Numbered from the stretch's first letter, positions 33,301-41,834 are shown. The stretch: DNA of 59,650 nucleotides from an uncultured Lachnospiraceae bacterium (GCA_910588885.1 CAJUSQ010000006.1:1-59650), one strand, 5' to 3'. The notes: generated from the sequence alone by a model not told the origin. Numbers and translations: made by a program.

Positions 33301-35922
33301 CAGCCTCTGGGAGTTACGGCGGCAGCAGAAGAAGAGATTATGGTATATGTGGGCCATAACAGCAAGAAGAGCGGGGAAACGACCAACCTCCAGCTGGTGG
33401 CAACCCAGTACCATGCCGAATCGGGAACGGTTTCCCGGAATGTCGGCACATTAAAAATTGGAGCGAACAAAGTTTCGATTCCAAAGCTTTGGACGGTAAC
33501 CGGAATCGAATCCGGCGGCGCATTGTATGTCCAGTATACCGGGAGCAATCCGGCGGAACGGTATGCGGTGCGGGTCAGCGGTGGCGCTTCGGTACCGAGA
33601 CTGGATTTATACCAGATATCGGATGAAACAGAGCGGCTTGCCCGGACCAGGGCTTATCTGGAGGAGCTGCAGGCATATGTGGACCAGATGGAAGCAAAAC
33701 ACAAAGAGCTGCATCAGTCTTCCGGGAATAAACAGGTGAAATATGATTATGACGAGCATAATTGTGTCCTGGGAGCATCCGATATTCTATTGGATACTAT
33801 GATGCTTTCCCTGCCTGCAAAACAGATCCTGAACGGGTCCGGAGGAGGCAGTCTGGACGAGAAAGCACAGAAAGTGCTGAATTCCATGGATGCCATTGAA
33901 GAAATGATGTATTTGTTCTATCAGCATAAGGGATTAAATCCGAATGCGGAAAATGTCCTGCATCAGTTCCCCAAAAGCCATTTGAACATCCGTTACCAGA
34001 GGATGTTTTCCGGGGCCTTTATGTACGCAGGCGGCAATCACATCGGAATCGAATGGCCGGAAACGGCCGGAATGATGGGCGGTGTTCCCATTGAAACAGA
34101 CAGCGAGGGCAGGTATAAGAGCGGTTCCTATTTTGGCTGGGGGATTTCCCATGAAATTGGCCATTGTATCAACCAGGGTACCTACGCCGTTGCCGAGATT
34201 ACGAATAATTATTTTGCCCAGCTGGCCCAGGCAAAGGACAGTGACCAGGGCATGCGGTTCCGGTATAAGAATATTTATGAAAAAGTAACCTCCGGCACCA
34301 AGGGCCGTTCCGGTAATCTGGCCACCCAACTGGGAATGTACTGGCAGCTGCATCTGGCTTATGACGACGGCTATAATTTTAAGACATATGAGGACTACAA
34401 TGAACAGATAGAACATTTGTTCTATGCGAGAGTAGATACCTATGCCAGAGATCCCAAGCAGGCGCCGGGGAAACATGCCCTGACCCTGACCGGGGATAAG
34501 GATCAGGATTTCATGCGCCTGTCCTGTGCGGCAGCCAGGAAGGATATTCTGGAATTTTTTGAACGCTGGGGCATGACACCCACTGAGGAAACCAGAAATT
34601 ATGCCGGACAGTTTGAAAAAGAAACCAGAGCCATTTATTACGGCAGTGACAATGCAAGAGTGTACCGGCTTTTGGGCGGAACCAGCAGCCTTGGTACGGA
34701 AGGCGCCGTTGCAGCAGTCAGCGAGGATACGAAAGCGGTGCAGAATGGTAATGCGGCCAACCAGATTGATTTTACGCTGGGATTCCAAAATATTCCGGCT
34801 TCTGATGTATTGGGATATGAGATTGTGCGCTGTACCATTTCCGGCGGGGAGATATATCGGGAACCCGTAGGCTTTTCTACGGAAACCACCTTCAGCGACA
34901 ATATTTCCGTAATGAATAACCGGACCGTATTCTATGAAATAACCCTGGTGGATAAATATCTGAACCGCTCGGCGGTGAAGACAACGGATGCTATGAAGAT
35001 TTCCCATGACGGAAGCCTGGATAAGTCCTTCTGGACCATTACCACGGAGAACCTGACCGGAACAGGGGAAGAAAACGGCGCTGTCGGGGATATGGATTCG
35101 CCCTGTATGCCGGATACGGAGCACCCCGCAGCAGCGGTGATAGACGGGAATGTGAATACTGTATACACGGCTCAGGCAGGAGAAAATGCGGAAATCACAT
35201 TAGAATTCCATAAGACACAGACCATCACAGGCTTTAAATATACCTCAGGTTCCCAATCGGCGGAAGGTACCTATGAAGTTCAGGTACGGACGGAGGGCGC
35301 CTGGGTGAAAGCGGCGGAGCTTACCCTTTCGGAACAGGTAAATACCGTTTATTTTGCAAATGAAGACGGGAAATACGTGGCGACCTACCAGGCAGATGCC
35401 GTGAAGCTGGTGAAAAAGGAGAAAGGCAGCGCCTCGGTATCCATTGCCGAGCTGGATGTGCTGGGCGTGACCGGGGATAACGTGGAATTCGAAAAGACAG
35501 CAGACAGCACCGGGCTGATCGGGGTTCTGGCGGAAGAGTACCGTTATGGGCAGAAGGATGAAGACGTGATTCCGGCCGGCTCCATACTCTTTACCGGGGC
35601 TTATAAAGGAAATCCTGCCTACAACCTGGTGGTGCTTTATGACCAGAATGGAGAGATCGTAGGCGGAAGCGACGGGGAAGGCAATTTGAAGGCACAGCAG
35701 ATCATTCTGGCGGATGTGCCGGATACCGGAAATATTCAGAATGTTTCGGCCGGAACCTGGATATACTGGATAGAGCCGAATACCCGGATGGACGGAATCG
35801 AAAGGGTGCGGGCAGAGCTATACCGGGTCAACAACGCCCTGACAAATGAAGGGCAGCGGCTGGTCAGCGATTCCCTGTTCGAGGAGATGCCGGCAGTATT
35901 GCCCCAGATTCAGTTGAAATAA
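30382..35922 (+). CDS. secreted M60-type metallopeptidase with dockerin-like and discoidin-like modules
   Basis: An 1846-residue exported protein. Order: signal peptide (1-30); Gly/Asn/Thr-rich low-complexity stretch (about 34-193); prealbumin-like beta domain (about 200-280); dockerin-like pair of calcium loops (about 300-352: DADQDGAADGTDALKLV and DLNGDGAVNLVDLEYY). Next come a discoidin-like beta domain (about 365-525), two fibronectin type III domains (about 530-715), a second discoidin-like domain (about 730-885) and an M60/enhancin-like catalytic region with H1257-E-I-G-H1261 and Glu1272. A C-terminal F5/8-type module lies near 1560-1700. M60-like enzymes cleave mucin-type O-glycoproteins. 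There is no membrane anchor, and the next gene encodes a possible cohesin partner. AGGAG precedes the start. Confidence 0.8.
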   Translation: MVKVKRKIAFLLIFLLIFGIGFPNGTVDAKETSPTGQSQTTGTSSQTGDGSGTNSGAGTAGGNGTNSEGGSAGTSGTNGMNSGTGGNGANGGTGNGGADGSGTNGGTGDTGTNGGAGNGGTNSEGGSTGTSDTNGAGSNGGSDKNGKPEGGSDKTNQSVENGSDDAAGTKGEAGGTGADSQSPEDGSKSAAGTGQIGQIDVWISSGLPLQRTVDFTVNLTGGGQENRTAVISVSDNEEQKKVCFDGLAEGSYTVTVTGAGFATYTQTILVEKSAYAIKLMTGFVQGNTYEAGAAHPGVLLIGDADQDGAADGTDALKLVEAMDSGQADGITDLNGDGAVNLVDLEYYTKGLPENRDTLAKQEKFVPAAVITASAESGTKAEGNLSTFLRDGTGLLLSPENGGEISENNPVSLTFDFASDSGSVITDGIIIETGGDNPIANAMVRVAYVDTDGSDQEVEIPVDGLQYLLKNENVSVEEGKDGSIRIHLGSQIAVKKVTLKIKGMKKNNNLAEISTVEFVNGMEERIPEPEMDIPENLTAVAGNKSISLAWEPCVNVTGYEVLIKQEDQQQTMLVVGNGLDLTTFGGKELVNYKEYKIQVQSVNGSWRSGYGNEAQAVPKPTGKPDKPDNVSAIGGFKSITVSWKNMKDTLSYNLYYKESRQDSYQKIENITANSYTISGLKDLTEYTVYVTGVNELGESAPSLTCAVSTTDQNPAIMPKYNLINVGEAGQPGAHIVSATTKGKMVDSALDSQPGTAWGTVDHDPASYYWKESWDDGGYNALGQNGLIYEFDQAYKMDTIALEEVMPQNLAYFYAKARTWDENGTLSDWGNISIQKKSDKDGRPYYMLKLPEAANVKKIQIGLGRYLASGSVTVSEVYFYYYDVLMDEIMALYEDDLHMVLRPDVTMDTIEALRARVTAVDPISGEYHPDQELLERELRTAEELLANTALGAPVEIHTGITTSDVGRGFGGLNAWQPLGVTAAAEEEIMVYVGHNSKKSGETTNLQLVATQYHAESGTVSRNVGTLKIGANKVSIPKLWTVTGIESGGALYVQYTGSNPAERYAVRVSGGASVPRLDLYQISDETERLARTRAYLEELQAYVDQMEAKHKELHQSSGNKQVKYDYDEHNCVLGASDILLDTMMLSLPAKQILNGSGGGSLDEKAQKVLNSMDAIEEMMYLFYQHKGLNPNAENVLHQFPKSHLNIRYQRMFSGAFMYAGGNHIGIEWPETAGMMGGVPIETDSEGRYKSGSYFGWGISHEIGHCINQGTYAVAEITNNYFAQLAQAKDSDQGMRFRYKNIYEKVTSGTKGRSGNLATQLGMYWQLHLAYDDGYNFKTYEDYNEQIEHLFYARVDTYARDPKQAPGKHALTLTGDKDQDFMRLSCAAARKDILEFFERWGMTPTEETRNYAGQFEKETRAIYYGSDNARVYRLLGGTSSLGTEGAVAAVSEDTKAVQNGNAANQIDFTLGFQNIPASDVLGYEIVRCTISGGEIYREPVGFSTETTFSDNISVMNNRTVFYEITLVDKYLNRSAVKTTDAMKISHDGSLDKSFWTITTENLTGTGEENGAVGDMDSPCMPDTEHPAAAVIDGNVNTVYTAQAGENAEITLEFHKTQTITGFKYTSGSQSAEGTYEVQVRTEGAWVKAAELTLSEQVNTVYFANEDGKYVATYQADAVKLVKKEKGSASVSIAELDVLGVTGDNVEFEKTADSTGLIGVLAEEYRYGQKDEDVIPAGSILFTGAYKGNPAYNLVVLYDQNGEIVGGSDGEGNLKAQQIILADVPDTGNIQNVSAGTWIYWIEPNTRMDGIERVRAELYRVNNALTNEGQRLVSDSLFEEMPAVLPQIQLK
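30481..30960 (+). repeat. Gly/Asn/Thr-rich low-complexity coding stretch
   Basis: About 160 codons dominated by Gly, Asn, Thr and Ser built from degenerate GGNGTNSG-like units. It directly follows the signal peptide and probably forms a flexible spacer from the cell wall. Confidence 0.8.
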
Positions 35923-35938
35923 AAGAGGATAATGTGCA

Positions 35939-37219
35939 ATGAAAAAGAAGATTAGGAACATAGCCGCGATGATCTGGATTCTGGCAGCCCTGCTGCCGAT
36001 CCGGGTATTTGCGGCGGGAGGTGATACCTTCCGTCTGGATGGAACGGGGACCGTTACACTGGTGTCCGAACATGCGGCGAAGGAGAAAATTTCCTCCCTG
36101 CAGTTTTCCCTGGTGGTAGACGGGGCGGCAAGCGTGGATTTTCAGTTCAGTTCCAGCAATGCGAAGGTACTGGAGGCCCGCTACCATGAGGATACGAAGA
36201 TTTTAAACATCTATTTGGCCGGAACAAAGGCGCTTTTTGCAGAAAATACGGATACCCTGGAAATCGGAACGGTATTGGCTCTGGATGAAGAGGGAAACAA
36301 CGCGTCTGCTACGGTCAGCGTTGTGGCAGATTCCCTTTGGTATGTGTATGGAAATGAACAGATCCAGGCCCAGGGACTGGAGATTCCCGATGCAGTTTCA
36401 ATCGGGCCGAACAATCATACTCCGGGAGGAAGCGGCGGAACGGAAAACGGCGGTGGAAACAGCAGCGGAAACAGTGGAACGGGAAGCGGCGGAACGGAAA
36501 ACGGCGGCGGAAACAGCGAAACGGGAAGTGATGACGGAAGCGGCGGAACAGGAAGCGATGACGGAAGCGGCGGAACAGGAAGCGATGACGGCAACGGCGG
36601 ATGGAACGGCAATCAGGGAAACCAGCTGGGAAGAGACCCGGGTGCGCCCGGAATCGGAAACCCCGGAGGGGACGGCCAGGAGGGTTCGTCAGAGGACGGC
36701 GAAGAGAACAAGGGCGGCAGTAAAGGCAGCGGATCAGGAAACAACCGGGGCAAGGGCCAGGGTGGAGAAAACCAGGATTCGAACGCCAGTTCTGAACCGG
36801 ATGACGCCCCCCTGGAGCCGGATACCTCAGATGCCGGAACCGTGTCGGAAACCTATAAAAAGCTGCAGGAAACCTTGGAAAATGCACGGAAGCTTTCGGA
36901 AGAGGATTATACGCCTGAGAGCTTCCAGGTATTGCAGGAAACGATAGCCCAGGCCCAGGAGGTGCTGGAACATCCCCATGTAACGGAAGAGGAGCTGAAA
37001 GAAGCGCTTTTGAATCTGGAAAATGCCATAGGCGCCCTGGAAAAAATTACGGAAGCCGGCCCCTCCCGGCTTGAGGAAGAAGGCAGGGAAAAAGGGAAGG
37101 GTTTTCTGGTTGCCGGAGTGGTATTAGTTGTGATTCTGTTAATTGCAGCGGCTGCTTTTGCAGTAGTAACGCTCCATGGGAAGCAGTCGGATCCTTCGAA
37201 GAAGGGCAGAAGCAAGTAG
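35939..37219 (+). CDS. membrane-anchored protein with cohesin-like domain, Gly/Ser linker and FIVAR repeat
   Basis: A 426-residue surface protein. Signal peptide (1-25), then a beta-rich domain (about 27-155: ISSLQFSLVVDG, VDFQFSSSNAKVLEA, LNIYLAGTKALF, LEIGTVLALDEEG). The strand order and the LEIGT-type strand resemble cohesins, though divergently. A low-complexity Gly/Ser/Asp linker (about 160-295) and a FIVAR helical repeat follow (about 305-365: YKKLQETLENARKL, then LKEALLNLENAIGAL). A membrane helix (about 380-402) has a basic tail, so the protein is anchored by its C-terminus. It lies 16 bases after the dockerin-bearing M60 peptidase, suggesting it is that enzyme's receptor. The cohesin call is tentative. 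Confidence 0.65.
   Translation: MKKKIRNIAAMIWILAALLPIRVFAAGGDTFRLDGTGTVTLVSEHAAKEKISSLQFSLVVDGAASVDFQFSSSNAKVLEARYHEDTKILNIYLAGTKALFAENTDTLEIGTVLALDEEGNNASATVSVVADSLWYVYGNEQIQAQGLEIPDAVSIGPNNHTPGGSGGTENGGGNSSGNSGTGSGGTENGGGNSETGSDDGSGGTGSDDGSGGTGSDDGNGGWNGNQGNQLGRDPGAPGIGNPGGDGQEGSSEDGEENKGGSKGSGSGNNRGKGQGGENQDSNASSEPDDAPLEPDTSDAGTVSETYKKLQETLENARKLSEEDYTPESFQVLQETIAQAQEVLEHPHVTEEELKEALLNLENAIGALEKITEAGPSRLEEEGREKGKGFLVAGVVLVVILLIAAAAFAVVTLHGKQSDPSKKGRSK
36424..36612 (+). repeat. Gly/Ser/Asp-rich tandem coding repeats
   Basis: Repeated units such as GSGGTENGGGNS and GSDDGSGGT; the 27-bp unit GGAAGCGATGACGGAAGCGG plus seven bases recurs at least twice with few changes. Encodes the linker of the cohesin-like protein. 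Confidence 0.8.
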
Positions 37220-37268
37220 ACGGATCAAACGGTAAAAAGATCATGAAAAGGAAATGAGAGGCAGCATC

Positions 37269-38021
37269 ATGAAAATGAATTTATTTTCCATAGGGCCCAT
37301 TGTGATTCACAGCTACGGGCTGATGATTGCCCTGGGCTTTGGCCTGTGTGTAATATTGGGTATGTACCGGGCAAAGAAGCTGGGACTGAATCCGGAAGCG
37401 ATTTTAGATATCGCATTGATTGGGATTGTGGCAGGATTTTTAGGGGCAAAGCTTCTATATATTATAGTGGAGTTTCCGGCCTTTTTGAAGGATCCGCTTT
37501 ACGTGCTGGGAACCCAGGGGTTTGTGGTATATGGAGGGATCAGCGCCGGGGTGCTGTCAGCCATTGTATATTGTTCCCGGAAAAACCTGGAATTTTTAAA
37601 ATACTTTGATTTGGCGGCGCCTTCTATTGCCCTGGCTCAGGGATTTGGGCGTATCGGCTGCTTTTTTGCAGGCTGCTGTTACGGAATGGAAACGGAAAGC
37701 ATGTTGGGGGTAGTATTCCCGGAAGGGAGTCTTGCTCCTTCCGGGGTTAAGATTCTGCCGACCCAGCTGTTTTCCGCCGGAGGAGATTTTCTCCTGGTTC
37801 TGGTGTTGCTGCTGTTCCATAAGAAAGCAAAGCATACGGGAGATGTAGGGGCACTGTACATGCTGTTATACGGCATAGGAAGGTTTTTCCTGGAATTTCT
37901 CCGTCGGGACGAACGGGGAGCCATCGGCGTCTTGTCCACTTCCCAGGCTATTTCCATTGTTATTGTGGCGGGAGCCATCCTGCTTTTTGTACGAAATCAA
38001 AAACATAAGAAAAAAGAATAA
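37269..38021 (+). CDS. lgt: prolipoprotein diacylglyceryl transferase
   Basis: A 250-residue integral membrane enzyme that transfers diacylglycerol from phosphatidylglycerol to the lipobox cysteine of prolipoproteins. Seen: IHSYGLMIALGF near the N-terminus, FVVYGGISAG, the signature GRIGCFFAGCCYG and a late YGIGRFFLEFLRRD with the conserved arginine. The length is normal for Clostridia. ATG 37269 with GAGAGG upstream is preferred to 37254. It lies 49 bases after the cohesin-like gene and may be in the same transcript. Several substrates (lipoproteins at 319, 14816, 52992, 55958) are in this window. Confidence 0.93.
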   Translation: MKMNLFSIGPIVIHSYGLMIALGFGLCVILGMYRAKKLGLNPEAILDIALIGIVAGFLGAKLLYIIVEFPAFLKDPLYVLGTQGFVVYGGISAGVLSAIVYCSRKNLEFLKYFDLAAPSIALAQGFGRIGCFFAGCCYGMETESMLGVVFPEGSLAPSGVKILPTQLFSAGGDFLLVLVLLLFHKKAKHTGDVGALYMLLYGIGRFFLEFLRRDERGAIGVLSTSQAISIVIVAGAILLFVRNQKHKKKE

Positions 38022-38097
38022 AAATGCAAGGAAACATCTTCCAGGTTCGTATTATAAGTAAAGAAGCTAATGCTCACAATTCAGGAGGTAGAAGACT

Positions 38098-39039
38098 ATG
38101 AAGAAATTATTGATTGTCGGGGCGCTTTGCCTTGCAGTGTTCGGAGTTTCCGTGCCGGTATTCGCATCGAATCTGCAAGGCGACGTGAAAGACGAAGTTC
38201 AGGGAACCGCCAGCAGCTTGCTGGAGGATACCGTTATGGAAGCAGTGAATGCAGCAGTAGAGGCACGGATGGGTTGCGGACATTATGTAGATGCCAACGG
38301 TGACGGCCTTTGTGATCACTGTGTAGCCCAAAGCAACGGCTGCGGACATTTTATTGATATCAACGGTGACGGTATTTGCGACCACTGTACCAGCGGCTGT
38401 GCTTATTATGCGGATCTTAACGGCGACGGCCAGTGCGATCACTGTGTCAGCGGTTGTGCTTATTTCGTAGATTATAACGGAGACGGCCTTTGTGATCATT
38501 GTACCGATGCGGCTCAGGCCGGAAGTACGGATGACGGCGGAAGCCAGGCCGGAAGTACCGATAACAGCGGAAGCCAGGCCGGAAGTACCGATAACAGCAG
38601 CAGCCAGGAGCCGGTATGTGCTTACTATGTAGACCGTGACGGAGACGGCCAGTGTGACCACTGCGTCAGCGGCTGTTCCTACTATGTAGACAACAATTGG
38701 GACGGCCAGTGTGACCATTGTGCCAGCGGCTGCGGAAGCTTTGTAGACAACGATTGGGATGGCCAGTGCGATCACTGCGTAGCGGCAGCACAGGTATATA
38801 CCTGCCCCTATTATGTAGATAACAACGGCGACGGTCAGTGTGATCACTGTATCAGCGGCTGCGGAAGCTATGTGGATTACGATGGGGACGGATGGTGTGA
38901 CCATTGTGCAGGCGGTTCAAACAGCGGCTGCGCTTACTATGTAGATTCCAACGGTGACGGTGTTTGCGACCACTGCGTAGGCGGCTCCGGCGGCGGACAT
39001 CACAACGGCGGAAGACATCATGGCGGAAGACATCACTAA
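38098..39039 (+). CDS. secreted protein of ten Cys/Asp calcium-loop-like repeats with a His-rich tail
   Basis: A 313-residue exported protein. Signal peptide (1-24, ending VFASN), a short helical segment, then ten units of the pattern C-x3-(Y/F)-(V/A/I)-D-x-(N/D)-x-D-G-x-C-D-H-C (about residues 60-298), with a Gly/Ser/Thr spacer after unit 4. It ends GGGHHNGGRHHGGRHH. DxNxDG resembles an EF-hand or Excalibur calcium loop, while each CDHC is a CxxC pair, so Ca2+ plus zinc or disulfides are plausible. Two units have Trp in place of Gly (NNWDG, NDWDG). The function is unknown. AGGAGG precedes the start. Confidence 0.75.
   Translation: MKKLLIVGALCLAVFGVSVPVFASNLQGDVKDEVQGTASSLLEDTVMEAVNAAVEARMGCGHYVDANGDGLCDHCVAQSNGCGHFIDINGDGICDHCTSGCAYYADLNGDGQCDHCVSGCAYFVDYNGDGLCDHCTDAAQAGSTDDGGSQAGSTDNSGSQAGSTDNSSSQEPVCAYYVDRDGDGQCDHCVSGCSYYVDNNWDGQCDHCASGCGSFVDNDWDGQCDHCVAAAQVYTCPYYVDNNGDGQCDHCISGCGSYVDYDGDGWCDHCAGGSNSGCAYYVDSNGDGVCDHCVGGSGGGHHNGGRHHGGRHH
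38274..38985 (+). repeat. ten degenerate CxxxxVDxNGDGxCDHC coding repeats
   Basis: Units of about 54-66 bases, with one 100-base spacer that itself contains three GGAAGTACCGATAACAGC-like 27-bp units (38518-38610). The core AACGGTGACGGC...TGTGATCACTGT recurs with frequent synonymous change, so the array is old and under protein-level constraint. Confidence 0.85.
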
Positions 39040-39057
39040 GAAAAGTTAGAAATGTAA

Positions 39058-39105
39058 AACAGCCCATAAGACTTGAATATAAGCCTTATGGGCTGTTCTT
39101 TGCTT
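39058..39105 (+). terminator. intrinsic terminator after the repeat protein
   Basis: AACAGCCCATAAG (39058-39070) pairs perfectly with CTTATGGGCTGTT (39085-39097), followed by CTTTGCTTTC. Confidence 0.75.
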
Positions 39106-39117
39106 TCGGAAATCTTG

Positions 39118-39146
39118 TTGTCTTATACCGGAAACTATGGTATACT
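39118..39146 (+). promoter_or_regulatory. SigA-type extended -10 promoter of the YdcF-like gene
   Basis: TTGTCT (39118-39123), 17 bases, TATACT (39141-39146) preceded by TGG. Only about 20 bases separate it from the start codon, so the leader is short. Confidence 0.6.
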
Positions 39147-39170
39147 TGCTAGAATTGAAGGAGGAAAACC

Positions 39171-39929
39171 ATGTTACGAAGAATACTTTATATTCTGGGC
39201 GCCGCCAGCCTGATCTATTTTGCATCCTATGGGGTTCTGACCGGACTGGGGAACCGCTTTACTTTTTTCTGGCTGATTTTGGGAATGGTATGCATTGGGT
39301 ATGCGGCGGTATTCCGGGAAGTGAACGAGAAAGTCCGGGCGTTTCCGAGTCCGTTGAAATGGGGGCTTGGGGCAGTGATGGGCCTGTGTTTCCTGGTGTT
39401 TTTGGGCACGGAGCTGATGGTGATTTTTTCTGGCGCCCATACCCCTTCGCCGGGTGCGGATTATGTGATTGTCCTGGGGGCCCAGGTTCGGGGAACCAAG
39501 CCTTCCTATAACCTGCGGAAGCGTCTGGACGCTGCCTGTAAATATTTGAAGGAAAATCCGGAAACCCGGGTGATCCTGTCAGGAGGGCAGGGAGATGACG
39601 AGGAGATTTCCGAGGCATTGTCCATGGCGGAATATCTGACGGAACAAGGGATCGGGGAAGAGCGGATGATTCTGGAGGATGCATCCACGAATACGGAAGA
39701 GAATCTGAAATTCAGCAAGGAACTGATTCCGGATTTTGAACAGAAGAATCCCCGGGTGATATTGGCTACCAGCCGCTTCCATGTATTCCGCAGCGTCCGG
39801 ATTGCCAGGCGGCAGGGGTTTTCCCAAGTGGAAGGGCTGGGGGCGCCGATCATGTGGTATACGGTGCCGAACCTCTATATCCGGGAAGCTGTTGCCGTTT
39901 TAAAATATGCCCTTTGGGGGCAACTATAG
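39171..39929 (+). CDS. YdcF/DUF218 family membrane protein
   Basis: A 252-residue protein with three N-terminal membrane helices (about 5-90) and a DUF218 domain (about 105-250: DYVIVLGAQVRG, then VILSGGQGDDE, ASTNTEENLKFSK, SRFHVFRS). SanA/YdcF relatives affect envelope integrity; the exact reaction is unknown. AGGAGG precedes the start. The dihydrouridine synthase gene follows after 11 bases. Confidence 0.88.
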   Translation: MLRRILYILGAASLIYFASYGVLTGLGNRFTFFWLILGMVCIGYAAVFREVNEKVRAFPSPLKWGLGAVMGLCFLVFLGTELMVIFSGAHTPSPGADYVIVLGAQVRGTKPSYNLRKRLDAACKYLKENPETRVILSGGQGDDEEISEALSMAEYLTEQGIGEERMILEDASTNTEENLKFSKELIPDFEQKNPRVILATSRFHVFRSVRIARRQGFSQVEGLGAPIMWYTVPNLYIREAVAVLKYALWGQL

Positions 39930-39940
39930 GAGGGAAGGGG

Positions 39941-40909
39941 ATGCGGTATTATCTTGCCCCTATGGAGGGGATTACCGGATATCTGTTCCGGCAGGCCCAG
40001 CAGGAATTCTTCCGGCCTATGGATCAATATTTTACGCCCTTTCTGGCGCCCAACCAAAACCGGTGTATGAATACCCGGGAACGAAAGGAGGTACTGCCGG
40101 AGCACAATCGGGGGAAAAAAACGGTGCCGCAGATCCTGACCAACCGGGCGGAGGATTTTCTTAGGACCTGCTGGGAGCTTCAGGAATTGGGCTATTCGGA
40201 AGTAAACCTGAATCTGGGCTGTCCGTCCGGAACCGTTGCCGCCAAAAAGCGAGGAGCCGGGTTTCTGGGCGTTCCGGAGGAATTACAGCGTTTTTTAGAA
40301 CAAATATTCGATAAAGCTGAGGTGAAGATTTCCGTCAAGACCAGGCTGGGAATCGAAGATCCGGAGGAGTTCTTTCCTATTATAAAGATTTATAACCAAT
40401 ATCCCCTGGAGGAGTTGATTATTCACCCCAGGGTACAGAAGGATTTTTATAAAAAGAAGCCCAGGCTGGAGGTTTTCCGGGAAGCAGCCGGGCAGAGCCG
40501 CGCTCCGGTCTGCTATAACGGGGATCTTTTTACCCCTGGGGATCTGCATCGGTTCCGGAAGGAATTTCCGGAGATCGGGCGGGTGATGATTGGCAGGGGC
40601 GCCATAGTGAATCCGGGGTTTTTAAACTGTATTCCGGAAGAGAATGTAAAGGGGCTGGGAATTACAAAGGAACAGCTGAAGGGGTTCCATGACCGCCTGC
40701 TTTCGGATTACGGAAAGGAGCTGTCCGGAGAGAAAAATCTGTTGTTTAAGATGAAGGAGCTATGGTATTATATGATACGGCTGTTTCCGGATCATGAGAA
40801 GGAGGGGAAGAAGCTGAAGAAGGTGCAGCACCTTTGGGAATACCGGGAAATTGTGGAACGCCTGTTCCAGGAAAAAGAACCGGTATTCGGCGAAACGCTC
40901 TTTTTTTAG
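39941..40909 (+). CDS. dus: tRNA-dihydrouridine synthase family protein
   Basis: A 322-residue flavoenzyme that reduces uridine in tRNA D-loops. Seen: YYLAPMEGITGYLFR (FMN-binding start), the active-site stretch LNLGCPSGTVAAKKRGAG with the catalytic Cys, KTRLG, IHPRVQKDFY, YNGDLF and IGRGAIVNP. The start is ATG 39941 with AGGAGGG just before it. Which uridine it modifies cannot be told. Confidence 0.9.
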   Translation: MRYYLAPMEGITGYLFRQAQQEFFRPMDQYFTPFLAPNQNRCMNTRERKEVLPEHNRGKKTVPQILTNRAEDFLRTCWELQELGYSEVNLNLGCPSGTVAAKKRGAGFLGVPEELQRFLEQIFDKAEVKISVKTRLGIEDPEEFFPIIKIYNQYPLEELIIHPRVQKDFYKKKPRLEVFREAAGQSRAPVCYNGDLFTPGDLHRFRKEFPEIGRVMIGRGAIVNPGFLNCIPEENVKGLGITKEQLKGFHDRLLSDYGKELSGEKNLLFKMKELWYYMIRLFPDHEKEGKKLKKVQHLWEYREIVERLFQEKEPVFGETLFF

Positions 40910-40931
40910 AGCGAAGGAGAAAGGAGTTATT

Positions 40932-41834
40932 ATGGGTCACACAAAACGTACGTTAGCGGTCATCGCTTTGCTGGTGTCCGCGGTATTCTGGGCGTCTGCT
41001 TATCTGTTTGTAAAACAGGTGATTGAGGTTATGTCGCCCTATTATCTATTGTCCTTCCGATATCTTTTGGCGGCGGCTTTGATGTTTTTAATTGCGCTGC
41101 CGCGGCTGAAACATATGACGAAGGAGCTTTTTAAGGGCGGAGTCCTTATGGGAACGGCTCTGTTTGTTGAATTCCTGACTTTTACGGTGGGATTGAAATA
41201 TACCACGGCCTCCCGTTCCTCTTTTATTGTAGCGGGATATATTATCATTCTGCCCTTTGTGTATATGCTGATCCGCCGGAAAATGCCGAAGAAGCAGGAG
41301 CTTGCGGCAGCGGTTCTCTGTATGATCGGGATTGCTTTTATTTTAACGGGGGGAGAAGGAAGCCTGAATAAGGGGGATGTGATTACCGCATTCTGTGCCG
41401 TTTCCTATGCGTTCCATATCGTATTCAGCGGGAAGTATGCCAAGCAGCATGACGGGATTCTGCTGAATCTGGTGCAGATCGGTACAACGGCGGTTTTTGC
41501 TACGATTACGGCCCTGCTGTTTGGGACGCCGCCGGAAACCATTACCCTGGGGCAGGCGGGCAGCATCCTGTATTTGGCGGCGGGAGCTACCATCGTCCCG
41601 TATCTTTTGTGCCTGTATGGGCAAAAATATGTGAGCACCACCACCAGCGGTATTGTACTGTCTTTTGAAAGTGTGTTTGCAACCCTATTGTCCATTTTGT
41701 TTTTACATGATAAAATCAGTTTGCAGTTTGCTTTTGGCGGGCTGCTGGTAATCGGAGCGTTTTTTGTGTCGGAATGGAAAGAAAAAAAGAAGGAGAATGA
41801 ATCAGATGGCGAAAGAATTACCGAAAAGAAGTGA
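40932..41834 (+). CDS. DMT-superfamily (EamA) transporter
   Basis: A 300-residue inner-membrane protein with ten predicted helices in two EamA halves (FWASAYLFVKQVIEV and the second-half start DVITAFCAVSYAFHIVF). It probably exports amino acids or metabolites; the substrate is unknown. The start is ATG 40932 with AAGGAG. Its last 29 bases overlap pepF, so the two are translationally coupled. Confidence 0.88.
   Translation: MGHTKRTLAVIALLVSAVFWASAYLFVKQVIEVMSPYYLLSFRYLLAAALMFLIALPRLKHMTKELFKGGVLMGTALFVEFLTFTVGLKYTTASRSSFIVAGYIIILPFVYMLIRRKMPKKQELAAAVLCMIGIAFILTGGEGSLNKGDVITAFCAVSYAFHIVFSGKYAKQHDGILLNLVQIGTTAVFATITALLFGTPPETITLGQAGSILYLAAGATIVPYLLCLYGQKYVSTTTSGIVLSFESVFATLLSILFLHDKISLQFAFGGLLVIGAFFVSEWKEKKKENESDGERITEKK

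Noticed and set aside
38107..38904. 265-codon minus-strand frame opposite the Cys/Asp repeats
   Set aside because: Repeat-driven lack of stops; no start signal, and it lies under a gene with a clear signal peptide and AGGAGG site.
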